Shown: piece by piece, positions 46,401 through 54,314 of the stretch
How positions within the stretch are numbered: the first letter of the stretch is position 1
How the letters are laid out: every line of letters begins with the position of its first letter
From: G965218495 sp965262785
GTDB taxonomy: Bacteria; Bacteroidota; Rhodothermia; Rhodothermales; Bin80
NCBI GenBank assembly: GCA_965262785.1
Contig: OZ253559.1
Coordinates: 1,736,001 to 1,800,000, forward strand
DNA length: 64,000 nt
Reading direction: 5' to 3'
Position numbers and translations under genes: made by a program
Notes under the pieces: generated by a model
The model's input: the letters and a program-made list of their open reading frames with translations, nothing else
Database searches by the model: none
Told to the model about the DNA's origin: nothing

Positions 46401-47946
46401 CAACATCCAAAGCCCCCGTAATGGCTGATGCAAGCGAATCCTGCCCGAGCATTGGGCCTAGATCCAAGTTGGTGGTGCGGAGACTAAGGTCATAGCGGGG
46501 CGTGAGCCTTGACCAGTCTGTGGAGGCCGTCAGCGCAATCGATTCCCGGCCTCGACTGGCATACACGGCTGCTGCTGCTTGCTGCTGCACTTTAACTGCG
46601 TCGAGATGCAGGCTGTCAAGTGCGCGCCCTGCGACCAGCGAGGGTCCCAACGTGCACGTTAGCTTGGCGTCAAGGCTGTCAAAGGACACTCCCTCTCCCT
46701 GAAGCTCTGCTCTGCCGCTAAGCATCGTGCCTGCTGGCGGAAGCGCCAGGGCATCGCCGGATACATCCACCTCGTAGGTCCAGCCAAAATCGGGACTGAC
46801 ATCCAGCGCTGCAGTCAGTGAATATGAGCCGCCTAGCGCGCGTCCATTGGCCGAAGTCCGTGTCCGAAGCGCGCCGCTTGCAAAGGTGCCGCTGGTAGCA
46901 GCCGCAAGAACCGTCGGCCCCGTTCCAAGCAGCCACGTGGGCACGGCTCCTTCAGGAAGCAGCACTGCGACATCAGCGGGAGTTACCGTGGAGGGGGCGA
47001 GATCTATGGCAAAGACGATAGAGTCCGGCATACCGCTGGCGGTGCCTGCACCAATCACCCTTGAGTCGTTCCAGGTCAGTGAAGCGCCAGTCACATAGAC
47101 AGACTCTGCAGTAGCGCGCACTTGCGCCGCTATGCGCATCCGAACATCTGGTGGCAACCAAGGCAAAAGAGTTTGCAGTTCTGCAAAGTCCAGCATGGCG
47201 GCATCCAGTGATGCTTGCCATGCGAAGTCGCCAGCATGTGCAATGGCGCCGCTGGATCGAATATGACTAGAGCCCAGACGCAGGTTGAAGTGGTGAAAAA
47301 GGACAGAGTCACGATCGACGCCCAGTTGGACCTGAACGTCGTGAAGGGTCAGGTTCTTGCCTACCAGTGCGGCCTCCAAGGACGCGATATCTAGATACTT
47401 GGTCGAAGGCCCCCACTCAATTGTGGCCCGTGCATTGATGCCGGAGAGGTTGACCATGAGGAGCCTATCGAGCCACGATGTGCCAACGGGGGTATCTCGA
47501 AGAATTCTGGTAGCGGATCCTTGCTCCACAACAAGGTCGGCAGAATCAAATTCCCAGGCTGAATTGCCTGGTGTGGCGCGCCGGCGCAGGAGTCGCGGTC
47601 GGCCACGGTCGTATCGGAGGCTGAGCGTAGGGCGTACTACCTTGACACTACCTACCTCAAACCGACGACCCAAGAGTGCATTCCAACGCGGCGTGGCGAC
47701 GACGGAATCAATCGAAAGCCAGAGCTGGCCGTCTTCGTCGTAAAAATGCACATTGCTCAGAAATACTTGCCGTCGCAGATTACCCTTGACCGCACCAATT
47801 TCCAGCTCCCCAAAGTAGGAAGAAGCAAACTGTGCCTCGATCTGGCGTCCCAGTGCCTCGCGTCCGACCTCCGTACGCGTAGCTGCAAAATAGAGCAGCG
47901 TGCAGCACAGAACGAGGGCACCAAGGCTATAGAGAAATACGCGCAT
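43396..47946 (-). CDS. TamB-like translocation/assembly module protein
   Basis: A 1516-residue AsmA-like envelope protein. An N-terminal transmembrane anchor (VFLYSLGALVLCCTLLYFAA) is followed by a very long beta-rich stretch with the TamB repeat look (VGSVKVVRPTLSLRYDRGRP and LASLEAALVGKNLTLHDVQV). The conserved TamB (DUF490) C-terminal domain follows, including SIQWAGDPLDPTLDIQADYR and VQVGLSIALDQRQ. TamB-like proteins bridge the inner and outer membranes and act in lipid transport and barrel assembly. No TamA/BamA gene is adjacent. It follows the sialate O-acetylesterase on the same strand. Confidence 0.93.
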   Translation of the reverse strand: MRVFLYSLGALVLCCTLLYFAATRTEVGREALGRQIEAQFASSYFGELEIGAVKGNLRRQVFLSNVHFYDEDGQLWLSIDSVVATPRWNALLGRRFEVGSVKVVRPTLSLRYDRGRPRLLRRRATPGNSAWEFDSADLVVEQGSATRILRDTPVGTSWLDRLLMVNLSGINARATIEWGPSTKYLDIASLEAALVGKNLTLHDVQVQLGVDRDSVLFHHFNLRLGSSHIRSSGAIAHAGDFAWQASLDAAMLDFAELQTLLPWLPPDVRMRIAAQVRATAESVYVTGASLTWNDSRVIGAGTASGMPDSIVFAIDLAPSTVTPADVAVLLPEGAVPTWLLGTGPTVLAAATSGTFASGALRTRTSANGRALGGSYSLTAALDVSPDFGWTYEVDVSGDALALPPAGTMLSGRAELQGEGVSFDSLDAKLTCTLGPSLVAGRALDSLHLDAVKVQQQAAAAVYASRGRESIALTASTDWSRLTPRYDLSLRTTNLDLGPMLGQDSLASAITGALDVVGQGFHWDALQGALSARIDAADIQIGSDNWKLPEHVVTAEANAIDSPEPRLVIAGDLVSVALRGNTDYQLLKTVATLWATAARDALERQFDNLYANAGQSPEVPQVAWPPLDQIMQQDRVRATLRAAALDRVELELSLQVKQAGWLGTWLRVLPSVPRPIEAALWRQDDKVAPKHAAALLLEADAETIALEGSWTDSTGTISDIKLAASLQGPLEEVLDGTIAVQAPQIERQGFTILDPRATIRIRHGVANLDLSAGPAERFGPASLDATVNLLDDRYRATLNAGSVDIAGQRWQLEAGRAIDLFWDAIDLTNLSAVQAGQRPQHVSVAGHIASSAESNVTAHLQGLSLQQISEVLNMRRHFAGHLDGTLHWSATAGLVGHAMVDTLSLDGRVLGNLEANSHFIPGAPDVDVEVKLRSLGGEATFSPLATPNDITVTGTMRLKGNNDPGSLNLALEVARLDAFLLEELITITDNAEGFLVGSGTVTGTFEYPVVEADIRIPELRFDVPVYNLAFEAAGSVRVNERGIHISDLAVTDSTGGSASLGGTILFNRYRFLSLDVAGSLDELQIMNVPAFTRDLSWYGRVWASGDATLTGPIENAFLRSNNLTSSPQSEVYIPIRESHSAIDPGFIVYRDPSVDEFHPAQIQRRTNILDRRPETERRFGVGLEMDLNITGPEGSTIKLVIDPLLGDVITGIGTARVQLQLNEGEMRTYGTFDVASGDYLFTAGEVFVRRFLINEGSIQWAGDPLDPTLDIQADYRTRASRSGLPEDVGGSLQSSLPLIVDLDITGKLNAVQVGLSIALDQRQQAISNTPLLEAYLNQSDRAAQHATSVLLTNSFLLSAEGTRNDVIAGSALNSVSQLASSQLNRYLSHVLPNADFALGVVSDETAADLDVSAGIALRLLDERLLIRGHGIYRGQQVDQPGSQGLEGEFVVEIQLSPTVSVDLFYRREGDVLSETLITSETGVGLNYRAQFSTWRGLWESVFKSESLPADSAEAISQ

Positions 47947-48036
47947 GGGGACTGGGGTCGCGTGGCCATGGCACAGGCGGGTCCATTGACCTTGCTACCA
48001 GCCAGACTCCAGATTGTGCCTATGTCCCGACGCCTG

Positions 48037-49956
48037 TCAGTCCTCGTCCGTCCTGAATGGTGCCGCGGGCAGACCGTCACGGTTGTAGAGATTGGCCTTG
48101 TCCGGGTTGTCTGCCCACGCGTAACGCACCGCAACCGGCTCGAGTATCTTCGGACTGGTCACCACCACAAAGTCACCCACTATGCGCGCGTCAGCCCAGA
48201 CGAAATGGCCGTCCGCACCAGCTAGGGCAAACCCGCCAAGGCTGTTGCCACTGGCCATCAAGCCCTCGCCCACATGGTTGAATGAAACATGCACCTCGTT
48301 GCCCTGAACGGTATGGCTGGCATAGGTTGGGCCGGAAAACGTCAAGCTCTCTCCATACGCAAAATGGCGAGCTGCCAGTGCGAGACGTCGTCCCACCTCC
48401 TGTTTGTTGCGTGGGTGGATGTCATTTGCTTCTCCAATGTCGATCGTGATGGCCTGTCCTACATTGGGCAGCTCAAGTGCTGCAGACTGCGACTCGCGCA
48501 TGAGCGCCCAATCGCTTGCGCCGGGTTCGGCTGCCGCCGGGCGGAAATTTGCGAGCGAGACGAAGAGGAATGACGCCGTGTCGTTGTGCCACAATTCGCG
48601 CCAGCGCGTGATGAGCGTCTGGAACTGTGGCCTATAACGCTTGGCATCTTCGGTAGCGAAGGCATTTGACTCTCCCTGGTACCAGATAAACCCGGTGATC
48701 GGGTACTGGAGGATGGGGTGAACCATCTTGTTGAAAAGCAATGTGGCAATCTGGTTGGGATTGCCGTTGGCGTCGACCACGTATTCTCCCACCCGAAACT
48801 TCCACGTGGAGGGCAGCGCAACGACTCCGGCGGCGGTTTCGAGATGGAAGGGATGATCGCTCTCGGTAATTCCGCCATTGCCTCCCGTATCACGGACGCG
48901 GATTGCGATGGTATTTTCGCCGCGCTGCAGTACGCCCTCGGGGATTTCGTAAGTGCGCGGGACGCGAAAGCGTCCAGTTTCTCCGACGAGTGTTCCGTTG
49001 ACCCAGGTCTGGTCCCTGTCATCGATCATGCTGAGGTAAAGCATGGCCGCGCCGGCCTGCTCTTCCGTGAGTGCCACCTTGCCGCGGTACCACACAAACC
49101 CGCTGAGGCCTTCGAACCCGTGGGCCTCAAAAAGTGCAGGGGCGGGCATGTCGGCCCAGCCGGTTTCGTCAAGATTGGGATCCGCCCAAACCGGTACGTC
49201 TCCCTCCATGCCGGGATCTCCGGTCCCAGGCGCATTACGCGAAGCCTCAAAGACCTGCGCCAGCGAGTCTCTGCGCACCTGCGCGGCGACAAGCCCTGCC
49301 GCCACGGTGGCGCTGTCCTCCAGTTGTGAGTTAGCATCAAGCCATGCCTCGATCCGGCTGCCGCCCCAAGACGTGTTAAGAATGCCGATGGGCACATCCG
49401 TAGAGGCCCGGAGCTCACGCGCGAAGTAGTATCCCACCGCCGAAAAGTCTCCTACCGTAGTAGAGTCGGTTGCATGCCACTGGCCGCCTGCGAGCGTCGC
49501 TTCCGGCTCATAGGACCATGTCAGCGGCACCTTGTAGTGTCGAAGCTGCGCGTCGTTTGCGGAGCGAATCTCGTTTGCGGCATCATTGGATGCGCGAACT
49601 CGCCATTCCATGTTTGACTGGCCCGAAGCGACCCAGACGTCGCCAAACCAGACGTCCTGTGCCTGGACGGTCGTGTCGGGTGTGGATACTGTCAGCATGT
49701 GCGGGCCACCGGCCTCTTGCGAAGGCAGCACTGCGCGCCATGCACCGCTATGGCCGGCTGTGACTTCCTGCGCCTCATCGTTTAGCGAAACCGTTACCAT
49801 GGTTCCGGGGGTGGCAGTGCCCCAAACCGGTACGGCCGAATTGCGCTGAAGCACGGCGCCGTCAGAAAACAAGAGCGAGGTGGTAAAGGGTACTGCGGCA
49901 GGCCGGCCGCAGCCAAAGAGCGCCACGACCATTAGGGGAGCTAGGATTTTGCGCAT
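48037..49956 (-). CDS. Sialate O-acetylesterase-like SGNH hydrolase
   Basis: A 639-residue exported esterase with a signal peptide ending VALFGC, possibly a lipoprotein although the lipobox is not ideal. An N-terminal beta sandwich (SDGAVLQRNSAVPVWGTATP) precedes the SGNH domain: block I WVASGQSNMEW with Ser114, and the C-terminal Asp/His pair in ANDIHPRNKQEVG. A jelly-roll domain is inserted (AGAAMLYLSMIDDRDQTWVN). The family removes acetyl groups from sialic acid or other glycans. The sulfatase directly upstream, 61 bases away, supports a role in glycan use. Confidence 0.92.
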   Translation of the reverse strand: MRKILAPLMVVALFGCGRPAAVPFTTSLLFSDGAVLQRNSAVPVWGTATPGTMVTVSLNDEAQEVTAGHSGAWRAVLPSQEAGGPHMLTVSTPDTTVQAQDVWFGDVWVASGQSNMEWRVRASNDAANEIRSANDAQLRHYKVPLTWSYEPEATLAGGQWHATDSTTVGDFSAVGYYFARELRASTDVPIGILNTSWGGSRIEAWLDANSQLEDSATVAAGLVAAQVRRDSLAQVFEASRNAPGTGDPGMEGDVPVWADPNLDETGWADMPAPALFEAHGFEGLSGFVWYRGKVALTEEQAGAAMLYLSMIDDRDQTWVNGTLVGETGRFRVPRTYEIPEGVLQRGENTIAIRVRDTGGNGGITESDHPFHLETAAGVVALPSTWKFRVGEYVVDANGNPNQIATLLFNKMVHPILQYPITGFIWYQGESNAFATEDAKRYRPQFQTLITRWRELWHNDTASFLFVSLANFRPAAAEPGASDWALMRESQSAALELPNVGQAITIDIGEANDIHPRNKQEVGRRLALAARHFAYGESLTFSGPTYASHTVQGNEVHVSFNHVGEGLMASGNSLGGFALAGADGHFVWADARIVGDFVVVTSPKILEPVAVRYAWADNPDKANLYNRDGLPAAPFRTDED

Positions 49957-50017
49957 AGCGAACGGGGAGAGGTGTAGGTTAAATCTAGTGATTGCCAGGC
50001 AATAGCACGTCGGTGAT

Positions 50018-51367
50018 TCATTGACGGCGCTGCCACGGGACCTTGCCAGATTCTTGAATGTAGCGCCTGAGCGCCGCCGCCAAACGCCGGAATTCCTCTG
50101 GATGGCTGTCGCTCAGGTCCGCTTGCTCCTGCGGGTCTTCATCAAGGTTGAACAGCTCAAGGGGCGCAAATGGACTATTCTGGACCAGCTTCCACGCGCC
50201 ATGGCGGACCGCTTCGACGGTCTTTCCATTGTAGCGCAGGTTGCCCTCTCGGCGGGAATAGAACAGATACCGGTCTTCCCAAGACTGCGCTTCACCCCTG
50301 AGCGTGGGCATGAAACTCTGCCCCTCTATGTAGTGGGTCAAAGGCACGCCGGCCGCCTCCAGGAGTGTGGGATACAGGTCCATCGTCAGGCCTACGTAGT
50401 CAGACTCCGTGCCGGCTGCCACGACGTCAGGCCAAGCAACTACGGCCGGCACGCGGATCCCGCCTTCGTACATGGCCTGCTTCCCATCCCGTAGTGGCCC
50501 GTTGTTGGCGCCCACGTTAAGTAAGCCACCATTGTCGCTGGCGAATGCAATGAGCGTATTCTCAGCGAAGCCGGCGCTATGAAGCGTGCGCAGCACCTGT
50601 CCGATGCCATGGTCCATGTGCTCAATGAGGGCAACAAGCCTGGCTCTGCGATCATCCATCTCCGGCTCCCGCGCCTTGATGCGAGCGACCCATTCTTCTG
50701 GGGGCTGTATTGGCGTGTGCGGTGCATTGTATGCCAGATACAAAAACCAGGGAGCCGGCGACACCATGCGGCTTTCTATGTAGTCGGACGCCCAGGAGGT
50801 AAACAGGTCGGTGGCATGCCCTTCGGGGTCGATGACACTGTCGTTGCGCCGCATGTAGTTGATGCCGTAGCGGCGGTGGTGGTAGTAATCATCCATCATG
50901 TCCCCCAGAAACCCGTGGAAAAAGTCAAACCCTCGGTCATTGGGCCGGTCTGGGGCATGCAATCCGAGGTGCCATTTGCCTACCATTGCCGTATGGTAGC
51001 CGTTGCGCCGAAGCATGGCGGGCAGTAGCGTCACATCTGTCGACAGCGCCCCCCAGCTGTCCCGGGCTGGCGTGCGTATTACGCCCGGCACGCCGGCCAT
51101 CGGCGGGTATCTCCCCGAAAGCAATGCTGCGCGCGTGGGTGAGCATACCGACGAGTTGGCATAGAAATGCGTGAACCGCATGCCTGCTGATGCCAGGCTA
51201 TCGATAGCCGGCGTCTCCATGTCGGCAGCTCCATAGCTTGAAAGGTCACCATAGCCGAGATCATCAACCAGTATGAGGACGATGTTGGGTGGTCGGTTCT
51301 GTGCATTCGAGACAGCGGGCGCACAAAACGCGAAGGCGCAAAAGACGGCAGTCAGGCGGAGCATCAT
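50018..51367 (-). CDS. Exported sulfatase (arylsulfatase type)
   Basis: A 449-residue sulfatase with a signal peptide ending AVSNAQ. Metal-binding Asp35 and Asp36 are in LVDDLGYGD. The maturation motif CSPTR at 75-79, followed by AALLSGR, gives the formylglycine from Cys75. The second signature GYHTAMVGKWHLG and the FASDNGG block are present. It cleaves sulfate esters, probably on polysaccharides. No maturase gene is nearby. It is first in the apparent sulfatase-acetylesterase-TamB order. Confidence 0.93.
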   Translation of the reverse strand: MMLRLTAVFCAFAFCAPAVSNAQNRPPNIVLILVDDLGYGDLSSYGAADMETPAIDSLASAGMRFTHFYANSSVCSPTRAALLSGRYPPMAGVPGVIRTPARDSWGALSTDVTLLPAMLRRNGYHTAMVGKWHLGLHAPDRPNDRGFDFFHGFLGDMMDDYYHHRRYGINYMRRNDSVIDPEGHATDLFTSWASDYIESRMVSPAPWFLYLAYNAPHTPIQPPEEWVARIKAREPEMDDRRARLVALIEHMDHGIGQVLRTLHSAGFAENTLIAFASDNGGLLNVGANNGPLRDGKQAMYEGGIRVPAVVAWPDVVAAGTESDYVGLTMDLYPTLLEAAGVPLTHYIEGQSFMPTLRGEAQSWEDRYLFYSRREGNLRYNGKTVEAVRHGAWKLVQNSPFAPLELFNLDEDPQEQADLSDSHPEEFRRLAAALRRYIQESGKVPWQRRQ

Positions 51368-51439
51368 ATGTTGCGTTTGGCGCAGCCCTAAGGTACTGCT
51401 TCTGCTGAACGAAGTATAGGCTGCGTCGTTTGAGCGGCC

Positions 51440-52531
51440 ATGCGTGAGCTCCGCGATTGCGTCAAGGTAGACATCTCAGGTGGGCGCGCTTACGACATCA
51501 GGTTTGCGTCGCTATCGACCCTGGGATCCTTGCTCACGGCTGCCCGTCTACGGCGCGGACCGTGTGTGGTGGTGACAGACACAAACGTGGCGCCGCATTG
51601 GTTGGAGACAGCAACGGAATCACTACATGGCTGGGACCCCTTGGTCATCAAGGTGCCAGCCGGGGAAAAAACCAAGTCCGCTGCGGCTCTGCAAGCCATC
51701 TACGACAAGGTGTTACCCAGCGGAATAGATCGCCACACCCCTGTCATTGCCTTGGGAGGCGGCGTCATAGGCGATCTTGCCGGCTTTGCCGCAGCAACTC
51801 TCCTCCGCGGCCTGCCGCTCGTTCACGTTCCAACCAGCCTCATTGCCCAGGTAGATAGCGCCATTGGAGGCAAAACGGGCATTAACCATACTGTCGGCAA
51901 GAACCTAGTTGGGGCCTTCTACCAGCCACGCCTAGTGTGCGCGGACCCGTCCGTTCTAGAGACACTCCCGAAGCTGGAGTGGACCAGCGGACTTGCCGAA
52001 GTCGTTAAGCATGCGCTAATCGCTGACCCCACGTTCATGGAATTCCTGGAGCAGGAATGGGACGCAGTGCAGGCGCGCGAGCCTGCCACGGTGCGTAGGA
52101 TGATAGAATGGGCGGCGACCATCAAGGCGGACATCGTTGCAGTGGACGAAAAAGAAGTCGGGCGCCGCGAAATACTGAACTTTGGCCACACGTTTGGCCA
52201 CGCTATCGAGAGCGTGGCCGGTTATGGGCGCTACACCCATGGCGAAGCCGTGGCACTGGGAATGCGCGCTGCACTCTCGCTGTCACGTTGCCTCAATCCG
52301 CAATACCAGATAGCGAGGGCCGCCGAATTGGTACGCAGGATTCCTGTGCGCCACGTGCTGTCATCGCTTGCTGCGAGCGCGGATGCCTTGATAGATGCGA
52401 TGTGGTACGACAAGAAGGTGCGCAGCGGTGCCTTACGTCTGGTTGTGCTGCGAACGACCGGGCAGGCCTACGTTACTGACAGGGTGTCCAGGCACGATCT
52501 CGTCCTTGCCTGGGCGTCCGCGCTGGATTAG
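51440..52531 (+). CDS. aroB: 3-dehydroquinate synthase
   Basis: Second enzyme of the shikimate pathway, converting DAHP to 3-dehydroquinate with NAD and a divalent metal. The 363-residue length is standard. Motifs GGGVIGDLAGFAAA, GGKTGINH and NFGHTFGHAIE (metal-binding His residues) are intact. It is transcribed away from the sulfatase, and its last four bases overlap the convergent UPF0210 gene. No other aro gene is adjacent. Confidence 0.96.
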   Translation: MRELRDCVKVDISGGRAYDIRFASLSTLGSLLTAARLRRGPCVVVTDTNVAPHWLETATESLHGWDPLVIKVPAGEKTKSAAALQAIYDKVLPSGIDRHTPVIALGGGVIGDLAGFAAATLLRGLPLVHVPTSLIAQVDSAIGGKTGINHTVGKNLVGAFYQPRLVCADPSVLETLPKLEWTSGLAEVVKHALIADPTFMEFLEQEWDAVQAREPATVRRMIEWAATIKADIVAVDEKEVGRREILNFGHTFGHAIESVAGYGRYTHGEAVALGMRAALSLSRCLNPQYQIARAAELVRRIPVRHVLSSLAASADALIDAMWYDKKVRSGALRLVVLRTTGQAYVTDRVSRHDLVLAWASALD

Positions 52532-53910
52532 TTGCGAAGACTGTGCAGTGGCGGCGGGATGTACCCGCCTCTGCGTGCGAATGTGCTGCCTCGCACGGTG
52601 CTTACCGGCATCACCGGCGCGCGACCCAAGAGGCCGCCCCATTCGGCGTAGTCACCAACGGTTTTCCCGTGGACCGGTATCAGTCTGCAAGCTGTGGTCT
52701 TATTGCCCATCATGCCGATGGCAAACTCATCAAGCATGATGCCGGCCAGAGTTTCACATGGAGTGTCGCCCGGCACAGCGATCATGTCGAGGCCTACGGA
52801 GCAGACGGCGGTTAGGGCTTCCAGCTTCTCCAGCGAAAGGTGTCCCCGCTCCACCGCACGGCTGAGGTATTGGTCTTCTGCCACCGGAATGAATGCTCCA
52901 CTGAGCCCTCCAACACGGCTGGCGCCCATGATGCCACCCTTCTTGACCGATTCGGTCAGAAGGGCCAACGCGGCGGTGGTGCCGGGTGCTCCGATGTCCT
53001 CCAAGCCCATAGCCTGAAGGATGGCGCCGACGGAGTCTTCTTCTTCCGGTGTTGGGGCCAGGGAAAGATCCACGACCCCGAAGGAGACGGGAACGCCTGC
53101 ATCCCTATTAAGTCGCGCGGCCACGTGGCGGCCCACCAGTTCGCCGGCACGCGTGATCTTGAATGCCGTGCGCTTGATTGCTTCGCACAGGTCGTTAAAG
53201 CTGGCTTCAGGCCCAAGCTCCCTGACGGCACGAAGCACTACTCCCGGGCCGCTTATGCCCACATGTACGACTGCGTCAGGCCCGTTGACGCCGTGAAAGG
53301 CGCCGGCGATAAACGGGTTGGTGGCCACGGCATTGCAGAAAGTGACCAGCCGGGTGCATCCAATCGAGTCCTGGTCGGCCGTGCGTCGCGCCGTTTCCAG
53401 CAATACATGGGCCATACGCATCACGGCGTCTCCGTTGATGCCAGCGCTGGTTGAGGCGCAGCTCACTGATGCGCAGACATGCCTGGTGGCCGCCAGCGCT
53501 TCCGGCAGCGCCGCCAGGAACCGGTCTTCTCCGTCGGTCATGCCACGCTCAAGAAGTGCCGAGAATCCAGCCAGATAGTCTATTCCCACATCTGAAGCAG
53601 CCGCGTCAAGGGTCCGGGCGAGGCGCACGTAGTCTGTTCGGGACAGGGCGCCGGCCACGAGCGTGATCGGCGTCACCGACACGCGCTTGTTTGCTATTCT
53701 GACTCCGTATCGCTGCTCGACTTCTTCGGCTACGGCCGTGTGGCGGGAAGCCAGGCGACGCACCTTGTCGTACACTCGAGCGCACACCGTCTGCGGCAGC
53801 GTGCTTGCGCAATCCAGCAAGGAGATACCCAGAGTGACAGCCCGGATATCAAAGTGCTCGGATTCGGTCATTCGGACCGTGTCGAGCACCTCGTGAATCT
53901 CAAAGGCCAT
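52528..53910 (-). CDS. PFL-like UPF0210 (DUF711) family protein
   Basis: A 460-residue cytoplasmic protein of the UPF0210 family, which has a fold related to pyruvate formate-lyase but no known activity. Typical blocks are the N-terminus EIHEVLDTVRMTESEHFDIR, then GISLLDCAS, and the C-terminal GNKTTACRLIPVHGK. It is downstream of the ACT-domain gene with a 5-base gap, the standard pairing of these two families. Confidence 0.92.
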   Translation of the reverse strand: MAFEIHEVLDTVRMTESEHFDIRAVTLGISLLDCASTLPQTVCARVYDKVRRLASRHTAVAEEVEQRYGVRIANKRVSVTPITLVAGALSRTDYVRLARTLDAAASDVGIDYLAGFSALLERGMTDGEDRFLAALPEALAATRHVCASVSCASTSAGINGDAVMRMAHVLLETARRTADQDSIGCTRLVTFCNAVATNPFIAGAFHGVNGPDAVVHVGISGPGVVLRAVRELGPEASFNDLCEAIKRTAFKITRAGELVGRHVAARLNRDAGVPVSFGVVDLSLAPTPEEEDSVGAILQAMGLEDIGAPGTTAALALLTESVKKGGIMGASRVGGLSGAFIPVAEDQYLSRAVERGHLSLEKLEALTAVCSVGLDMIAVPGDTPCETLAGIMLDEFAIGMMGNKTTACRLIPVHGKTVGDYAEWGGLLGRAPVMPVSTVRGSTFARRGGYIPPPLHSLRN

Positions 53911-53915
53911 CAGAC

Positions 53916-54308
53916 CTATGGGCGGTGGATGCTGGCAAAGAGCTCTTCATGCTGCGCCACTACACGCACGCCCACAGTATCACCCGCCTGGATGAGCGCG
54001 GATTGGAGTTCAGACAGCGATTGCCTCGCCGCCGACAGATCCGCGATCATGATCAAGGTGCAGTAGGGGCCCAAGATCTTTTGCGTAACATCGGTGATGT
54101 TGCAGCCAGCCTCAAAGACAGCATTTGTAAGTGTGGCAAGAATGCCGGGCTGGTCGTACCCGAAGGCCGTGACGACGACGCGGTCCCCCACGGAGCCATC
54201 CTCGCAGTTCGCTTCCAGGATTGCGGCTGCGATTTTCTCTACACGCTCTTCCGACGCTTCAGGCCCAAGCGCATCCGCTACATGTCCAACCAGCCGCCGG
54301 ATATCCAT
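53916..54308 (-). CDS. ACT-domain protein (UPF0237)
   Basis: A 130-residue protein. Residues about 42-120 form an ACT domain (VVVTAFGYDQPGILATLTNA, then VFEAGCNITDVTQKI), which usually binds amino acids or other small molecules. The N-terminal 40 residues are a helical extension (VGHVADALGPEASEERVEKI). It lies between the DegP gene (6-base gap) and the UPF0210 gene (5-base gap), and probably senses a ligand for the latter. Confidence 0.9.
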   Translation of the reverse strand: MDIRRLVGHVADALGPEASEERVEKIAAAILEANCEDGSVGDRVVVTAFGYDQPGILATLTNAVFEAGCNITDVTQKILGPYCTLIMIADLSAARQSLSELQSALIQAGDTVGVRVVAQHEELFASIHRP

Positions 54309-54314
54309 GAGGCG

